NCBI GenBank assembly: GCA_020524245.1
Contig: JAIVLN010000001.1
Span: forward strand, 1,302,001 to 1,366,000
Reading direction: 5' to 3'
From: Rossellomorea aquimaris
GTDB taxonomy: Bacteria > Bacillota > Bacilli > Bacillales > Fictibacillaceae
DNA length: 64,000 bases
A program made the translations under genes and the position numbers. Numbering within the stretch: the first letter of the stretch is position 1; every line of letters starts with the position of its first letter. The notes below the pieces were generated by a model. The model worked only from the letters and a program-made list of their open reading frames with translations. It had not been told where the DNA came from and searched no databases. Below are positions 29,920 to 38,373 of this stretch, in pieces.

Positions 29920-30792
29920 TTATTTCACCCATCCAAGGAGCATTTCCCGGATGAATTTACTTGCAGCGATTGGTGTTTGTTCAGAGTGGTCGTAGATTGG
30001 CGCTACTTCGACAAGGTCTGCACCGATGACGTTCACGTCGGACTTCGCGATGAGGACGATCGCTTCGAGCAACTCTTTTGAAGTGATGCCGCCCGCTTCT
30101 GCTGTACCTGTGCCTGGAGCATGAGCCGGGTCCAGTACATCGATGTCAATTGTGACATAGACATTTCGCCCAGCCAATTTCGGAAGCACTTCCTTCAAAG
30201 GTTCAGCCACATCGAACTTCGCCATGTACATACCAGACTCTTTTGCATATTGGAACTCTTCCTTCATACCAGAACGGATTCCGAATGAATAGACATTCTC
30301 AGGTCCGATCAACTCGCACGCCTTCCGGATTGGTGTCGAATGGGAAAGCGGTTCTCCTTCATATTCTTCACGAAGGTCTGCATGCGCATCAATATGGATG
30401 ATTGCGAAATCGTCATACTTCTTATGGAGCGCTTTGAAAACCGGCCAGGATACGAGGTGTTCTCCTCCGATACCAAGCGGGAATTTCCCCATATCCAAAA
30501 TCTTTCCGACATAGTCTTCAATCATGTCGATGCTGTTTTGAGGATTTCCGAACGGAAGCGGGATATCTCCTGCATCGTAAAACTTCACTTCTTCCAGCTC
30601 ACGGTCCATGTACGGGCTGTACTCTTCCAATCCGAGAGAGACCTCGCGGATTTTAGCCGGACCGAACCGGGATCCTGGGCGGAAGCTGACTGTCCAGTCC
30701 ATCGGCATACCATAGATGACAACCTGGCTTTCTTCTAAATCCGGGTGACTTTTGATGAATACATTACCAGAATAAGCTTCTTCAAATCGCAT
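29920..30792 (-). CDS. speB: Agmatinase
   Basis: Mn-dependent ureohydrolase that turns agmatine into putrescine and urea. The metal-binding motifs GIGGEHLV, HIDAHADLR and TIDIDVLDPAHAPG are complete. The start is set at the ATG giving MRFEEAYSGNVF (290 residues), the length of B. subtilis SpeB; the ATG three codons upstream is only 2 bases from AGGAGG. It is 15 bases downstream of speE on the same strand, so the two form the polyamine operon. Confidence 0.96.
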   Translation of the reverse strand: MRFEEAYSGNVFIKSHPDLEESQVVIYGMPMDWTVSFRPGSRFGPAKIREVSLGLEEYSPYMDRELEEVKFYDAGDIPLPFGNPQNSIDMIEDYVGKILDMGKFPLGIGGEHLVSWPVFKALHKKYDDFAIIHIDAHADLREEYEGEPLSHSTPIRKACELIGPENVYSFGIRSGMKEEFQYAKESGMYMAKFDVAEPLKEVLPKLAGRNVYVTIDIDVLDPAHAPGTGTAEAGGITSKELLEAIVLIAKSDVNVIGADLVEVAPIYDHSEQTPIAASKFIREMLLGWVK

Positions 30793-30807
30793 GATGTGCA
30801 TGCCCTC

Positions 30808-31635
30808 CTATTCGACTAGATCACGCACGAATTTCGGCAGCGCGAAAGCAGCCGTGTGTAGTTCTTTCGTGTAGTACTTCGTTTCAATGTCATGGAAACG
30901 ATCTTTTTCCACTTTCAATGGATCGTATTTTTTCGAACCGATTGTAAACGTCCATAGCCCGCTTGGATACGTCGGGATGTTCGCTGTGTAAAGACGCGTC
31001 ACAGGGAAGATCTCTTTCACGTCACGGTTCACTTGAGAAATGAGGTCCGCTTTGAACCATGGGTTGTCCGTTTGCGCGACGAAAATTCCATCTTCTTTCA
31101 ACGCTTTAGAAATGCCTTCATAAAATCCGCGTTCAAACAGTTTCGCGGCAGGTCCTACTGGTTCAGTGGAATCGACCATGATCACGTCGTACTCGTTTTC
31201 ACTTTTCGCGATGTGCATGAATCCATCGTCCACCTGTACGTCAACACGTGGGTTGTCTAAGTCGCCTGCAATTTCAGGCAAGTATTTTTTCGAATACTCG
31301 ATGACTTTCCCGTCGATTTCAACCAGGACCGCTTTTTCAACAGAAGGGTGCTTCAACACTTCACGAATGACACCACCGTCACCGCCTCCAACAACAAGTA
31401 CATGTTTCGGGTTCGGGTGCGTGAATAGAGGTACGTGTGCAACCATTTCATGATAGACGAACTCATCCTTCTGAGTCGTCATGACCATGCCGTCTAATAC
31501 GAGCATGTTTCCGAATTCTTCTGTTTCAATCATGTCCAAGCGTTGGAAGTCCGTTTGCTCTGTATGTAACGTACGCTTGATTTTCGCTGTAATTCCAAAG
31601 CGTTCCGTCTGTTTTTCCGTGTACCATAATTCCAC
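30808..31635 (-). CDS. speE: Spermidine synthase (polyamine aminopropyltransferase)
   Basis: Transfers an aminopropyl group from decarboxylated S-adenosylmethionine to putrescine. The 275-residue protein starts MELWYTEKQ at a GTG 6-7 bases after GAGGTGAT; a TTG two codons upstream touches the site and is rejected. Key motifs are [16 protein letters not shown] (cofactor binding), [10 protein letters not shown] and the active-site [10 protein letters not shown]. It heads the speE-speB operon. Confidence 0.97.
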   Translation of the reverse strand: MELWYTEKQTERFGITAKIKRTLHTEQTDFQRLDMIETEEFGNMLVLDGMVMTTQKDEFVYHEMVAHVPLFTHPNPKHVLVVGGGDGGVIREVLKHPSVEKAVLVEIDGKVIEYSKKYLPEIAGDLDNPRVDVQVDDGFMHIAKSENEYDVIMVDSTEPVGPAAKLFERGFYEGISKALKEDGIFVAQTDNPWFKADLISQVNRDVKEIFPVTRLYTANIPTYPSGLWTFTIGSKKYDPLKVEKDRFHDIETKYYTKELHTAAFALPKFVRDLVE

Positions 31636-31957
31636 TTTCAATCACCTCATCATATATTCGTAGCATCTTATTTTGAATTGTATCATAGCTCTTCGTGTGT
31701 TCTCGAACGTTACCTGATCATTCTTTTACACAAACTATCTAAAAAGAAGGTATTGTTCGCCCGCTGAATGGAAGCGACTAACATAAAAAAAGCATTTGAA
31801 TAGAACAAGAAAAGTATACTGGAATCCGCCGTTTTTGCAACAAAAATTTATTTCCAGAAACAGCGCTATGAATAGACGTTTAGAATCTATGAAACCCTCC
31901 CATACTAGTAAAAATAACTTTGTTTCGGACAAAAGCTTGCAAGGGAGGGGAAACCGG
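31636..31957. other. Divergent control region between speE and pbpG
   Basis: No gene is supported here. The open frame reading leftward through 31735-32124 lies opposite pbpG and lacks a site. For speE a TACAAT element is present near 31675 without a good -35. For pbpG a forespore-type promoter candidate is described separately. Confidence 0.5.
31878..31907 (+). promoter_or_regulatory. Candidate sigma-F/sigma-G promoter for pbpG
   Basis: GTTTA (31878-31882) and CATACTA (31901-31907) are 18 bases apart. This resembles forespore sigma-F/G promoters (GYWTA or GHATR; CATWHTA), although the GG expected for sigma-F is missing. B. subtilis pbpG is forespore-expressed, which supports the reading. 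Confidence 0.4.
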
Positions 31958-34024
31958 ATGGAGCTTATAAAAGTAGAAGACTTGAGAAAGACGTGGAAGT
32001 GGGCTTGGTTATGGATCCGCACACTATTACTTTTCTCTATACCCGTTGTTGTGCTCGGAATTCTTTTCATTTTATATATTAACGTTCTTGGACCTCCACC
32101 GCTGAAGGTTCCACAGACGACCATCTTTTATGGGTCGAACGGTTCAATCATCGGAGAGCATGAGCCGCTCGGCCAGAACCGCTTCTGGGTGAAACTCGAT
32201 GACATTTCCCCTCACCTCGTCGACGCGACGATCGCAGTTGAGGACCGTCGCTTTTATAGCCATCACGGGTTCGATTACAAGCGGATTGCAGCTGCCCTTT
32301 TAGCGGATATTAAAGCTGGAGCGAAGGTACAAGGTGCCAGTACGATTACCCAGCAGTATTCTCGGAATCTATTTTTAGCCCCTGATAAAACATGGGAGCG
32401 AAAGCTGAAAGAAGCATTCTATGCGGCCCGGATTGAGGCCAATTACACGAAGGATGAGATTTTACTAGGCTACCTCAACACGATCTATTACGGGCACGGA
32501 CATTATGGCGTTGAAGCAGCAGCGCAGTATTATTTCGGGAAGCCAGCCAAAGCGCTGAATCTTGCGGAAGCGAGTCTGCTAGCTGGTGTGCCGAAGGGTC
32601 CGACGTATTATAGTCCGATTAAAAATATCGAAAATGCGAAAGACAGACAGCAGATTGTCTTGGACGCGATGGTCGCAACCGGAACGATCTCGAAAAAGGA
32701 AGCGGCCGAAGCGTTCAAGACGCCGATTGAACTCATCGGAAAATCTTCTTTACCAGAAGAAAAGGCTTCCTACTTCCAGGATGAAGTGGAATATTTATTG
32801 AAAAACAAGGTCGGCCTTGATCCGGATGAAGTCGAGCTTGGCGGATACCACGTCTATACGACACTAGATCCAAAGCTTCAGGAAAAAGCGGACTATTGGG
32901 TAGAACAGACGATACCGGATACATCGAGCATCCAGGTCGGCATGGTAGCAATCGACCCGAGAACCGGGGACATCAAGGCGATGGTCGGAGGCCGGTCGTA
33001 TCAGGAAAGCTCCTACAACCGTGCCACCCAGGCTAGGCGCGCACCTGGCTCAACGTTCAAACCGTTTTTATATACAGCAGCCCTTCAAAAAGGATATACG
33101 CCATCGAGTCTATTAAGAAGTGAACGGACAACCTTTTATGAAGGGGAGGAAAACCAATATACTCCGGAAAACTTCGGGAATTATTATGCAAACGAAGAAA
33201 TCACACTGGCTCAGGCATTGGCATTGTCCGATAACGTTTATGCGGTAAAAACGAACATTTTCATCGGGACCGATCAGCTTGTGACAATGGCGAAGAAATT
33301 CGGAATCAAAAGTGAGCTTTCCTCCATTCCTTCCCTGGCGCTTGGTACGAAGCCAGTCGGTGTCCTTGAAATGACTGCAGCGTACAGCGTGTTTGCGAAC
33401 AACGGGCAAAGGAGCGAACCTCGCTTCATTAAGAAAATCGTCGATTACAAAGGCGATGTCGTATATGAGCAGGAAGTGAAGAAGAAGCAGGTCATCGAGC
33501 CTGAATACGCGTATGTGATGACGGATTTGATGCGCGGGGTGTTTGATGAACGACTGAACGATTACACACGCGTGACCGGGGCATCAGTCAGCGGGTTGAT
33601 CGACCGGCCGACAGCAGGTAAAACCGGTTCGACGAACTATGACAACTGGATCATCGGCTACACCCCACAGCTCGTGACAGGTGTATGGACGGGTTATGAC
33701 AAAGGGAAAACCTTGCACGAATTCAATGACGTCCTGTATTCAAAAAATATTTGGGCTCACTTCATGAAGGATGCAATGGCTAATCGTCGGATCGCACAGT
33801 TTTCCAAGCCGAAAGGTGTCGTCGGGGTAAATGTCAATCCGGACACCGGGCTGCTTTCCAACCAAAACTGTCCCGAAAAGCGTTTGTCCTACTATATCGC
33901 GGGGACAGAACCGACAAAGTATTGCGAAGGGAAAACCGTGGAAACAGAGGATAAAAAACCAAACCCAATTCAACAGCCTCAACCAGGATTCTTCAAGCGG
34001 ATCTGGAACTGGCTTGCCGGTTAA
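31958..34024 (+). CDS. pbpG: Class A penicillin-binding protein (PbpG-like)
   Basis: A 688-residue bifunctional peptidoglycan polymerase with one N-terminal membrane anchor (about residues 22-45). The glycosyltransferase domain has the catalytic Glu in AVEDRRFYSHHGFD and ASTITQQYSRN. The transpeptidase domain has the active Ser in PGSTFKPF, SDN, and KTGSTN. The start ATG follows AAGGGAGGGG by 7 bases. Its place after the speE-speB operon matches ywhE/pbpG of B. subtilis, a forespore protein involved in spore wall synthesis. Confidence 0.93.
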   Translation: MELIKVEDLRKTWKWAWLWIRTLLLFSIPVVVLGILFILYINVLGPPPLKVPQTTIFYGSNGSIIGEHEPLGQNRFWVKLDDISPHLVDATIAVEDRRFYSHHGFDYKRIAAALLADIKAGAKVQGASTITQQYSRNLFLAPDKTWERKLKEAFYAARIEANYTKDEILLGYLNTIYYGHGHYGVEAAAQYYFGKPAKALNLAEASLLAGVPKGPTYYSPIKNIENAKDRQQIVLDAMVATGTISKKEAAEAFKTPIELIGKSSLPEEKASYFQDEVEYLLKNKVGLDPDEVELGGYHVYTTLDPKLQEKADYWVEQTIPDTSSIQVGMVAIDPRTGDIKAMVGGRSYQESSYNRATQARRAPGSTFKPFLYTAALQKGYTPSSLLRSERTTFYEGEENQYTPENFGNYYANEEITLAQALALSDNVYAVKTNIFIGTDQLVTMAKKFGIKSELSSIPSLALGTKPVGVLEMTAAYSVFANNGQRSEPRFIKKIVDYKGDVVYEQEVKKKQVIEPEYAYVMTDLMRGVFDERLNDYTRVTGASVSGLIDRPTAGKTGSTNYDNWIIGYTPQLVTGVWTGYDKGKTLHEFNDVLYSKNIWAHFMKDAMANRRIAQFSKPKGVVGVNVNPDTGLLSNQNCPEKRLSYYIAGTEPTKYCEGKTVETEDKKPNPIQQPQPGFFKRIWNWLAG

Positions 34025-34048
34025 TTATGAAGGCTTATTTCTAAAAGA

Positions 34049-34190
34049 TTGTTGCTTTTGAGTCATTTAAAGAAATCACCTTGTGCAAGTTGATTGGAGA
34101 GCAAGGTGCGAGATTCCAGCGGGATCAGCGAGCATCCTGGAGCGCAGATCAACAACTTTCTAAAACAACAAAGTTTTTTCGAGTACAGCC
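34049..34190. repeat. GC-rich dispersed element, family A, internally deleted copy
   Basis: The copy matches 8036-8240 closely on both flanks (TTGTTGCTTTTGAGTCATTT, GTTGATTGGAGAGCAAGGTG, CCAGCGGGATCAGCG, AGCATCCTGGAGCG, ATCAACAACTTT) but lacks about 65 central bases. The junction is at AGCG, which occurs at both ends of the missing stretch in the full copy, so a slip or recombination between these 4-bp repeats explains it. Confidence 0.8.
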
Positions 34191-34195
34191 TTAAT

Positions 34196-34236
34196 GAAAA
34201 AGGGACTGGCTACGAAGATGTAGCCAATCCCTTTTT
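34196..34236 (+). terminator. Intrinsic terminator of pbpG
   Basis: AAAAAGGGA-CTGGCTAC and GTAGCCA-ATCCCTTTTT form a long stem with one offset and end in T5. It lies beyond the repeat element. Confidence 0.85.
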
Positions 34237-34340
34237 CTGTCCTAGTAAATATGTGTGTAAAGAAAAGAATAGTTTTATTTTACTTCATTTTGTCAAAAAC
34301 GCACAGAACTTTTTCATTTTGTTCAAAAAAGGTTCAATTA

Positions 34341-34886
34341 TTATCCAAGCGCGTTTTTCACGTCTTCACTCGCGCGGTTCCAAAACTCTTCATTATGCTC
34401 AATCAAGAACTTTTTCAAGAGTGCTTTGGATTTGTCATCCATACGGTCTATCACGACCCGTTTTTTGAGTGCTTTATCCATGTTGTTCACGTGTTCCGGC
34501 ATGCTCTTGTATCCTCTTCTTGCTTCCGCATCGACCTGCAGCTCACACGCGCCCAGTCCTGCGTAATAAGCTCCTTCACCAGATGCGTCCACCATCACCC
34601 AAACAAGCCAGTACAGCTTCGGATTTGGCGCATCCTCACGGTTTGCGGTGAATTTGATGCGCTTTTCAACAGAGCTTCGAGCATGAAGCGCGCCCATATC
34701 AATGAACACTTCTTCTTCAGCAGGATCGACAAAGACAGGAGTGACATTATTCAAGTTGATTGTACCGACACCGTAACCACCGTGCCCGTCCGTCGAATCA
34801 CCACTTAAAATCGTGAAGCCTTGTTTTTTCTTAGGCTTCTGTTCGTTTCCATCTTGATTATTATTGTTATTAAAGAGATCTTTCAA
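34341..34886 (-). CDS. ywhD: YwhD family protein
   Basis: A 181-residue cytoplasmic protein of the YwhD family, recognised from DSTDGHGGYGVGTINLNNV, ARSSVEKRIKF and RRGYKSMPEHVN. No function is known to me. The first 20 residues are Asn/Gln/Lys-rich and look disordered. Translation probably starts at the TTG that gives MKDLFNNNNN, 8 bases after AGGAGG; another TTG two codons upstream is too close. Convergent with pbpG, as in B. subtilis. Confidence 0.85.
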   Translation of the reverse strand: MKDLFNNNNNQDGNEQKPKKKQGFTILSGDSTDGHGGYGVGTINLNNVTPVFVDPAEEEVFIDMGALHARSSVEKRIKFTANREDAPNPKLYWLVWVMVDASGEGAYYAGLGACELQVDAEARRGYKSMPEHVNNMDKALKKRVVIDRMDDKSKALLKKFLIEHNEEFWNRASEDVKNALG

Positions 34887-34925
34887 GATCAAAACCTCCT
34901 ATATTGGTAAAAGTTGATTTCATGG

Positions 34926-35075
34926 AAATTCACTCCCTTTCCGCGGGCGAACCGCAAGCCTCACTTCCACAGGACGTGGTGGGTTTTAGTCGTAGATCCT
35001 GTGTGGGTCGGACCTACGTGTCCGTTGCGGGGTCTTGCCTGGCTCGCTATTCCCGCAGGAGTGTCGTGAATTTCT
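34926..35075. repeat. GC-rich dispersed element, family B, copy 2
   Basis: Starts AAATTCACTCCCTTTCCGCG and ends GGAGTGTCGTGAATTT, so the ends are inverted (AAATTCAC and GTGAATTT). Same blocks in the same order as 4947-5110, with divergence in the middle (ATCCTGTGTGGGTCGGACCT here). It lies between the diverging ywhD and permease genes. Confidence 0.75.
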
Positions 35076-35257
35076 ATTGAAATCAATTGAATTCAAACTA
35101 TTAGTACCATTCAGTATGCCTTCTAATGTATGGTTTTATCTTATCATACTATGCGATTCTTATGAATGATTGTGAATCTACCCTTGCATCGGATAGGAAA
35201 AACGAATATTATATTGGATGGTCATAATAAATGTTCGTATTTTTGGGGGTTGTTCTC

Positions 35258-36568
35258 ATGTTATCGAATTTCTTCAAGCTTCAAGAAAACAATACGACGA
35301 TTCGAACGGAAATCATCGCAGGAATCACGACGTTCCTCACAATGGTTTATATTGTCGTCGTCAATCCAGGGATTTTAAGTGAAGCCGGCGCACCTTTTGA
35401 TGCCGTTTTCATGGCAACCATTATCGCTACGGTCGTTGGTACGTTGTGGATGGGGCTATTTGCAAATTACCCGATCGCCATCGCACCAGGTATGGGATTG
35501 AATGCCTATTTCGCCTACTCCGTCGTGGGTGGTATGGGGATCTCATACGAAGTCGCATTCGGAGCTGTGTTCATCGCCGGTATCTTATTTGTCATTCTTT
35601 CAATAACACCTTTTCGTAAAAAGCTAATTGAAGCGATTCCTTCAAACTTGAAACACGGAATTACAGCAGGAATCGGGTTGTTCATCGCGTTTATCGGATT
35701 GCGTATGACTGGACTTGTCGTTTCCCATCCGGTGAACCTTGTCGCTTTAGGTGATCTTCATTCTCCGACGGTCATTTTGACATTGGTCGGTCTGGCAATT
35801 ACCTTGATCCTGATGGCGTTGAACGTACATGGTGCATTATTCTTCGGTATCCTTGCAACAGGCACAATTGCCTTTTTTACCGGACAGTTGGAGTTTAAAG
35901 AAGGTGTAGTCGGTGCTCCATCCATGCCGGAAGCCTTCATCTTCGGAAGTCCAGTCACAGCTTTTGTCGACATGTTCCAATATGGATTATATGCAGCGGT
36001 GTTTTCTTTCCTGCTGGTTACGATCTTTGATACTACTGGAACGATGATTGGAGTGGCCGAGCAAGCCGGATTAATGAAAGGCAACAAAATGCCACGAGCA
36101 CGACAGGCGTTGCTAGCGGATTCTGTCGCCACTTCTGTCGGGGCGATTTTCGGCACAAGCCCGACGAGTGCTTACATCGAGTCTTCATCAGGTGTTGCCA
36201 CTGGCGGACGTACAGGTTTGACGAACGTTGTCGTTGCGGTCCTATTCTTGTTGGCGATGTTCTTTGCACCGCTTGTCGGAGCAATTTCAGGATTAGCAGC
36301 CATTACCGCTCCGACCTTGATCATTGTCGGAAGCTTCATGCTTTCCAGCCTTGCGAAAATCGACTGGAACACGTTTGATGAATCGTTCCCTGCGTTTTTG
36401 ATCATTTTGACGATGCCGCTGACGTCAAGCATTGCGACAGGAATTGCACTCGGGTTCATCTCGTATCCTTTATTGAAAGTCGTTCGTGGAAAATGGCGTG
36501 AGGTTCACCCGCTCGTCATGCTTTTCGCTGTCTTGTTTTTCATTCAACTCGCTTTCGTACCTCACTAA
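35258..36568 (+). CDS. Purine permease, NCS2/AzgA family
   Basis: A 436-residue proton symporter of the AzgA-like branch of NCS2, probably for guanine, hypoxanthine or adenine. About 12-14 membrane segments are visible, with the family motifs NPGILSEAG, APGMGLNAYFAY, FDTTGTMIG and GTSPTSAYIESSSGVA. The start ATG follows TTGGGGGTTG; the upstream ATG at 35231 lacks a site. In B. subtilis the closest relative would be PbuG/PbuO. I looked for a purine riboswitch in the 180 bases upstream and saw none, so its control differs from pbuG. Confidence 0.9.
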   Translation: MLSNFFKLQENNTTIRTEIIAGITTFLTMVYIVVVNPGILSEAGAPFDAVFMATIIATVVGTLWMGLFANYPIAIAPGMGLNAYFAYSVVGGMGISYEVAFGAVFIAGILFVILSITPFRKKLIEAIPSNLKHGITAGIGLFIAFIGLRMTGLVVSHPVNLVALGDLHSPTVILTLVGLAITLILMALNVHGALFFGILATGTIAFFTGQLEFKEGVVGAPSMPEAFIFGSPVTAFVDMFQYGLYAAVFSFLLVTIFDTTGTMIGVAEQAGLMKGNKMPRARQALLADSVATSVGAIFGTSPTSAYIESSSGVATGGRTGLTNVVVAVLFLLAMFFAPLVGAISGLAAITAPTLIIVGSFMLSSLAKIDWNTFDESFPAFLIILTMPLTSSIATGIALGFISYPLLKVVRGKWREVHPLVMLFAVLFFIQLAFVPH

Positions 36569-36578
36569 AAACAAGTCA

Positions 36579-36606
36579 AACCGCCTGGTATCAGGCGGTT
36601 TTTTTA
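36579..36606 (+). terminator. Intrinsic terminator of the purine permease
   Basis: AACCGCCTG-GTAT-CAGGCGGTT followed by TTTTTT, 11 bases past the stop. Confidence 0.95.
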
Positions 36607-36674
36607 TGCCTATGGACTCATTGATGAGAAACAGATGTCAAGACGAAGATTGAATCCGTCTTATTATGAAAACA

Positions 36675-36697
36675 GGGACTGTCTGTGGGACAGTCCC
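36675..36697 (-). terminator. Terminator of the DUF1992 gene
   Basis: GGGACTGTC and GACAGTCCC form a 9-bp stem with a 5-base loop, followed on the minus strand by TGTTTT. It starts 10 bases after the stop. Confidence 0.8.
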
Positions 36698-36706
36698 TTC
36701 CTCATT

Positions 36707-37078
36707 TTATGATTCGTTCGGCAAATAGTCTTCCAGTTTCAGTTTACGCTTTTGGGCTGGCGGCGGACAGCTTAAATTGAAGTTGAAGATCTTCTTGTTG
36801 ATCTCTTCGACGTATTTCCGAATGTTGTATTCATTCGTATAACCCGCGAGCTCCTCTTTCATTTTCTCAATATCCTTGTCCATTTGGATCCATGGCGGTA
36901 ATACATTGTTGTTTTTCAACACTTTGTTCAGGAGGCGGTCTGGATTGTAGGAGAGGTCACCATCGAGCTCAAGCGGCTTCCCTTTCCCTTTCAAGTTGTC
37001 GAACATGCCTTCTTTTTCAGAACGTTTGATGATCTCTCCGATGTGATCCTGGTAATACAATTCATCATTGTTACTCAT
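36707..37078 (-). CDS. DUF1992 (DnaJ homologue subfamily C member 28-like) protein
   Basis: A 123-residue cytoplasmic protein with the DUF1992 core, IGEIIKRSEKEGMFDNLKGK, GKPL and NPDRLLNKVLKNN, then PPW. This domain also forms the C-terminal part of eukaryotic DNAJC28, but no J-domain is present here. Its role in bacteria is not known. Ribosome-binding site GAGGGTG precedes the ATG. It is downstream of nrdB on the same strand, separated by a repeat cluster. Confidence 0.85.
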   Translation of the reverse strand: MSNNDELYYQDHIGEIIKRSEKEGMFDNLKGKGKPLELDGDLSYNPDRLLNKVLKNNNVLPPWIQMDKDIEKMKEELAGYTNEYNIRKYVEEINKKIFNFNLSCPPPAQKRKLKLEDYLPNES

Positions 37079-37169
37079 GTCGCACCCTCCTCGAAATTAC
37101 TACTCTCTATTAATAGTAATACGAGATTAGGCCCGGAAATCCCCGCCCATATAATGGCAATTGTATGAC

Positions 37170-37292
37170 AAAAATGACGAGTGCCTGGCACTGATTAGAA
37201 ACCCTTGCAGCGCAAGGGCTTTCTTTCAGTGCCTGGTACCGATTTAAATCCGTTGCGCCCCAAGGCATCCGTGACGGTGCCTGGTACCATAG
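37170..37292. repeat. TGCCTGGCAC-type repeat cluster downstream of nrdB
   Basis: Three related blocks occur: AGTGCCTGGCACTGATTAGA, AGTGCCTGGTACCGATTTAA and GGTGCCTGGTACCATAG, separated by CTTGCAGCGCAAGGGCTTTC-like stretches. Each block contains the short palindrome GTGCCTGGCAC or TGGTACC. A close copy of the first unit and its spacer is at 40989-41055, on the other side of nrdAB. Confidence 0.8.
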
Positions 37293-37302
37293 TTCAAATG
37301 AC

Positions 37303-38373
37303 CTACAGTTCGTCGAAGCCGTTGTCGTCGGAGACTTTCGTGTATTGGCGGGATTTTTGTTCGAAGAAGTCGCTTTTCCCTTCGTTTACGGATTCGTACG
37401 CTTTGATCCATGGCATTGGATTTTTCCGGTGCTCAGGGAATGGTCGCTCTGCACCGAGCTGGTTAACTCGGATGTTCGCGATGAACTTGATGTACGCATC
37501 CAGTTCAGAAGTCGAGATCCCTGGGAAACGATCGCCGATAATGTATTTCCCCCATTTGATTTCTAGCTCGGCGGCTTTTTTGAAGGTTTCCGCTACGAAA
37601 TGTGCCGCTTCCCTTTTATCCAAATCGAACTCTTCAACCACCGCTCCATATATTTTCGTAAACAGGTTCACGTGTAGCTGCTCATCCCGATTGATGTAGT
37701 TGATCATCGTCGAGGTAGAGACCATCTTTTGATTCCGGGCCAGGTTATAGAAGAAACTGAATCCTGAGTAGAAGTTCAGACCCTCCAGCACAACATCGTA
37801 AACGATTGACTCCAAGAACGTTTCAGGCGTCGGCTTGCTCACAAACGCCTCATAGCCCTCAATGATGAACTCGTTCCGCTCCTTCAGAACAGAATCATGT
37901 TTCCAATACTCGAAGATCTCATCCTGCTTTCCTTTATCAACCAGGCTCGACAACACATACGAGTACGACTGATTATGGACGACCTCCTGAAAGGCGAGGA
38001 CAGTCATCAATGCCGTCAAGCTGGAGTCCGTCAGGTAATTGGCTACCCGGTTCGCATAATCTGTCTGGATACTGTCCAAAAAGGCAAGCAACCCAATGAT
38101 TTTGTTGAAGGCTTCCTGCTCCTCCCGACTGAGTTCCGCATACTGTTTACGATCGCCGGACATGTTGATTTCAAAGGGCGTCCAGAAGTTCGAAAGCATC
38201 TGTTTATAGAGTGGATACGCCCACGAATAACGGACATCATCCCAGTTCAATACGTTCGAGCTTTGCCCATTCAAAATTCCTGTCGAAGCGTTCGGTGCTT
38301 CTGGTACATAAAGCTTTCTCTCCTTTAATATTTGATCAGCTTTCACAGGAATCACATCCTTCCACATCTTCAT
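37303..38373 (-). CDS. nrdB: Ribonucleoside-diphosphate reductase beta subunit (class I)
   Basis: The radical-generating subunit of class I ribonucleotide reductase, 356 residues. Iron ligands and the radical Tyr are in place: Asp in AFLDSIQT, Glu and His plus the Tyr four residues later in EVVHNQSY, Glu in VLEGLNFYSGF, and Glu and His in INRDEQLHV. It is therefore a tyrosyl-radical enzyme and not a Tyr-less form. It overlaps the 3' end of nrdA by about 38 bases. The exact start is uncertain: ATG 38373 and 38367 lack a Shine-Dalgarno site, while a GTG nine codons in follows GGAAGGA by 10 bases. No nrdI is seen nearby, which favours class Ia over Ib. Confidence 0.93.
   Translation of the reverse strand: MKMWKDVIPVKADQILKERKLYVPEAPNASTGILNGQSSNVLNWDDVRYSWAYPLYKQMLSNFWTPFEINMSGDRKQYAELSREEQEAFNKIIGLLAFLDSIQTDYANRVANYLTDSSLTALMTVLAFQEVVHNQSYSYVLSSLVDKGKQDEIFEYWKHDSVLKERNEFIIEGYEAFVSKPTPETFLESIVYDVVLEGLNFYSGFSFFYNLARNQKMVSTSTMINYINRDEQLHVNLFTKIYGAVVEEFDLDKREAAHFVAETFKKAAELEIKWGKYIIGDRFPGISTSELDAYIKFIANIRVNQLGAERPFPEHRKNPMPWIKAYESVNEGKSDFFEQKSRQYTKVSDDNGFDEL

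Noticed and set aside
31735-32124. 129-codon frame on the minus strand
   Set aside because: It is antisense to the start of pbpG, whose frame and motifs are clear.
35080-35257. Purine riboswitch before the NCS2 permease
   Set aside because: The conserved purine aptamer core could not be found on the plus strand.
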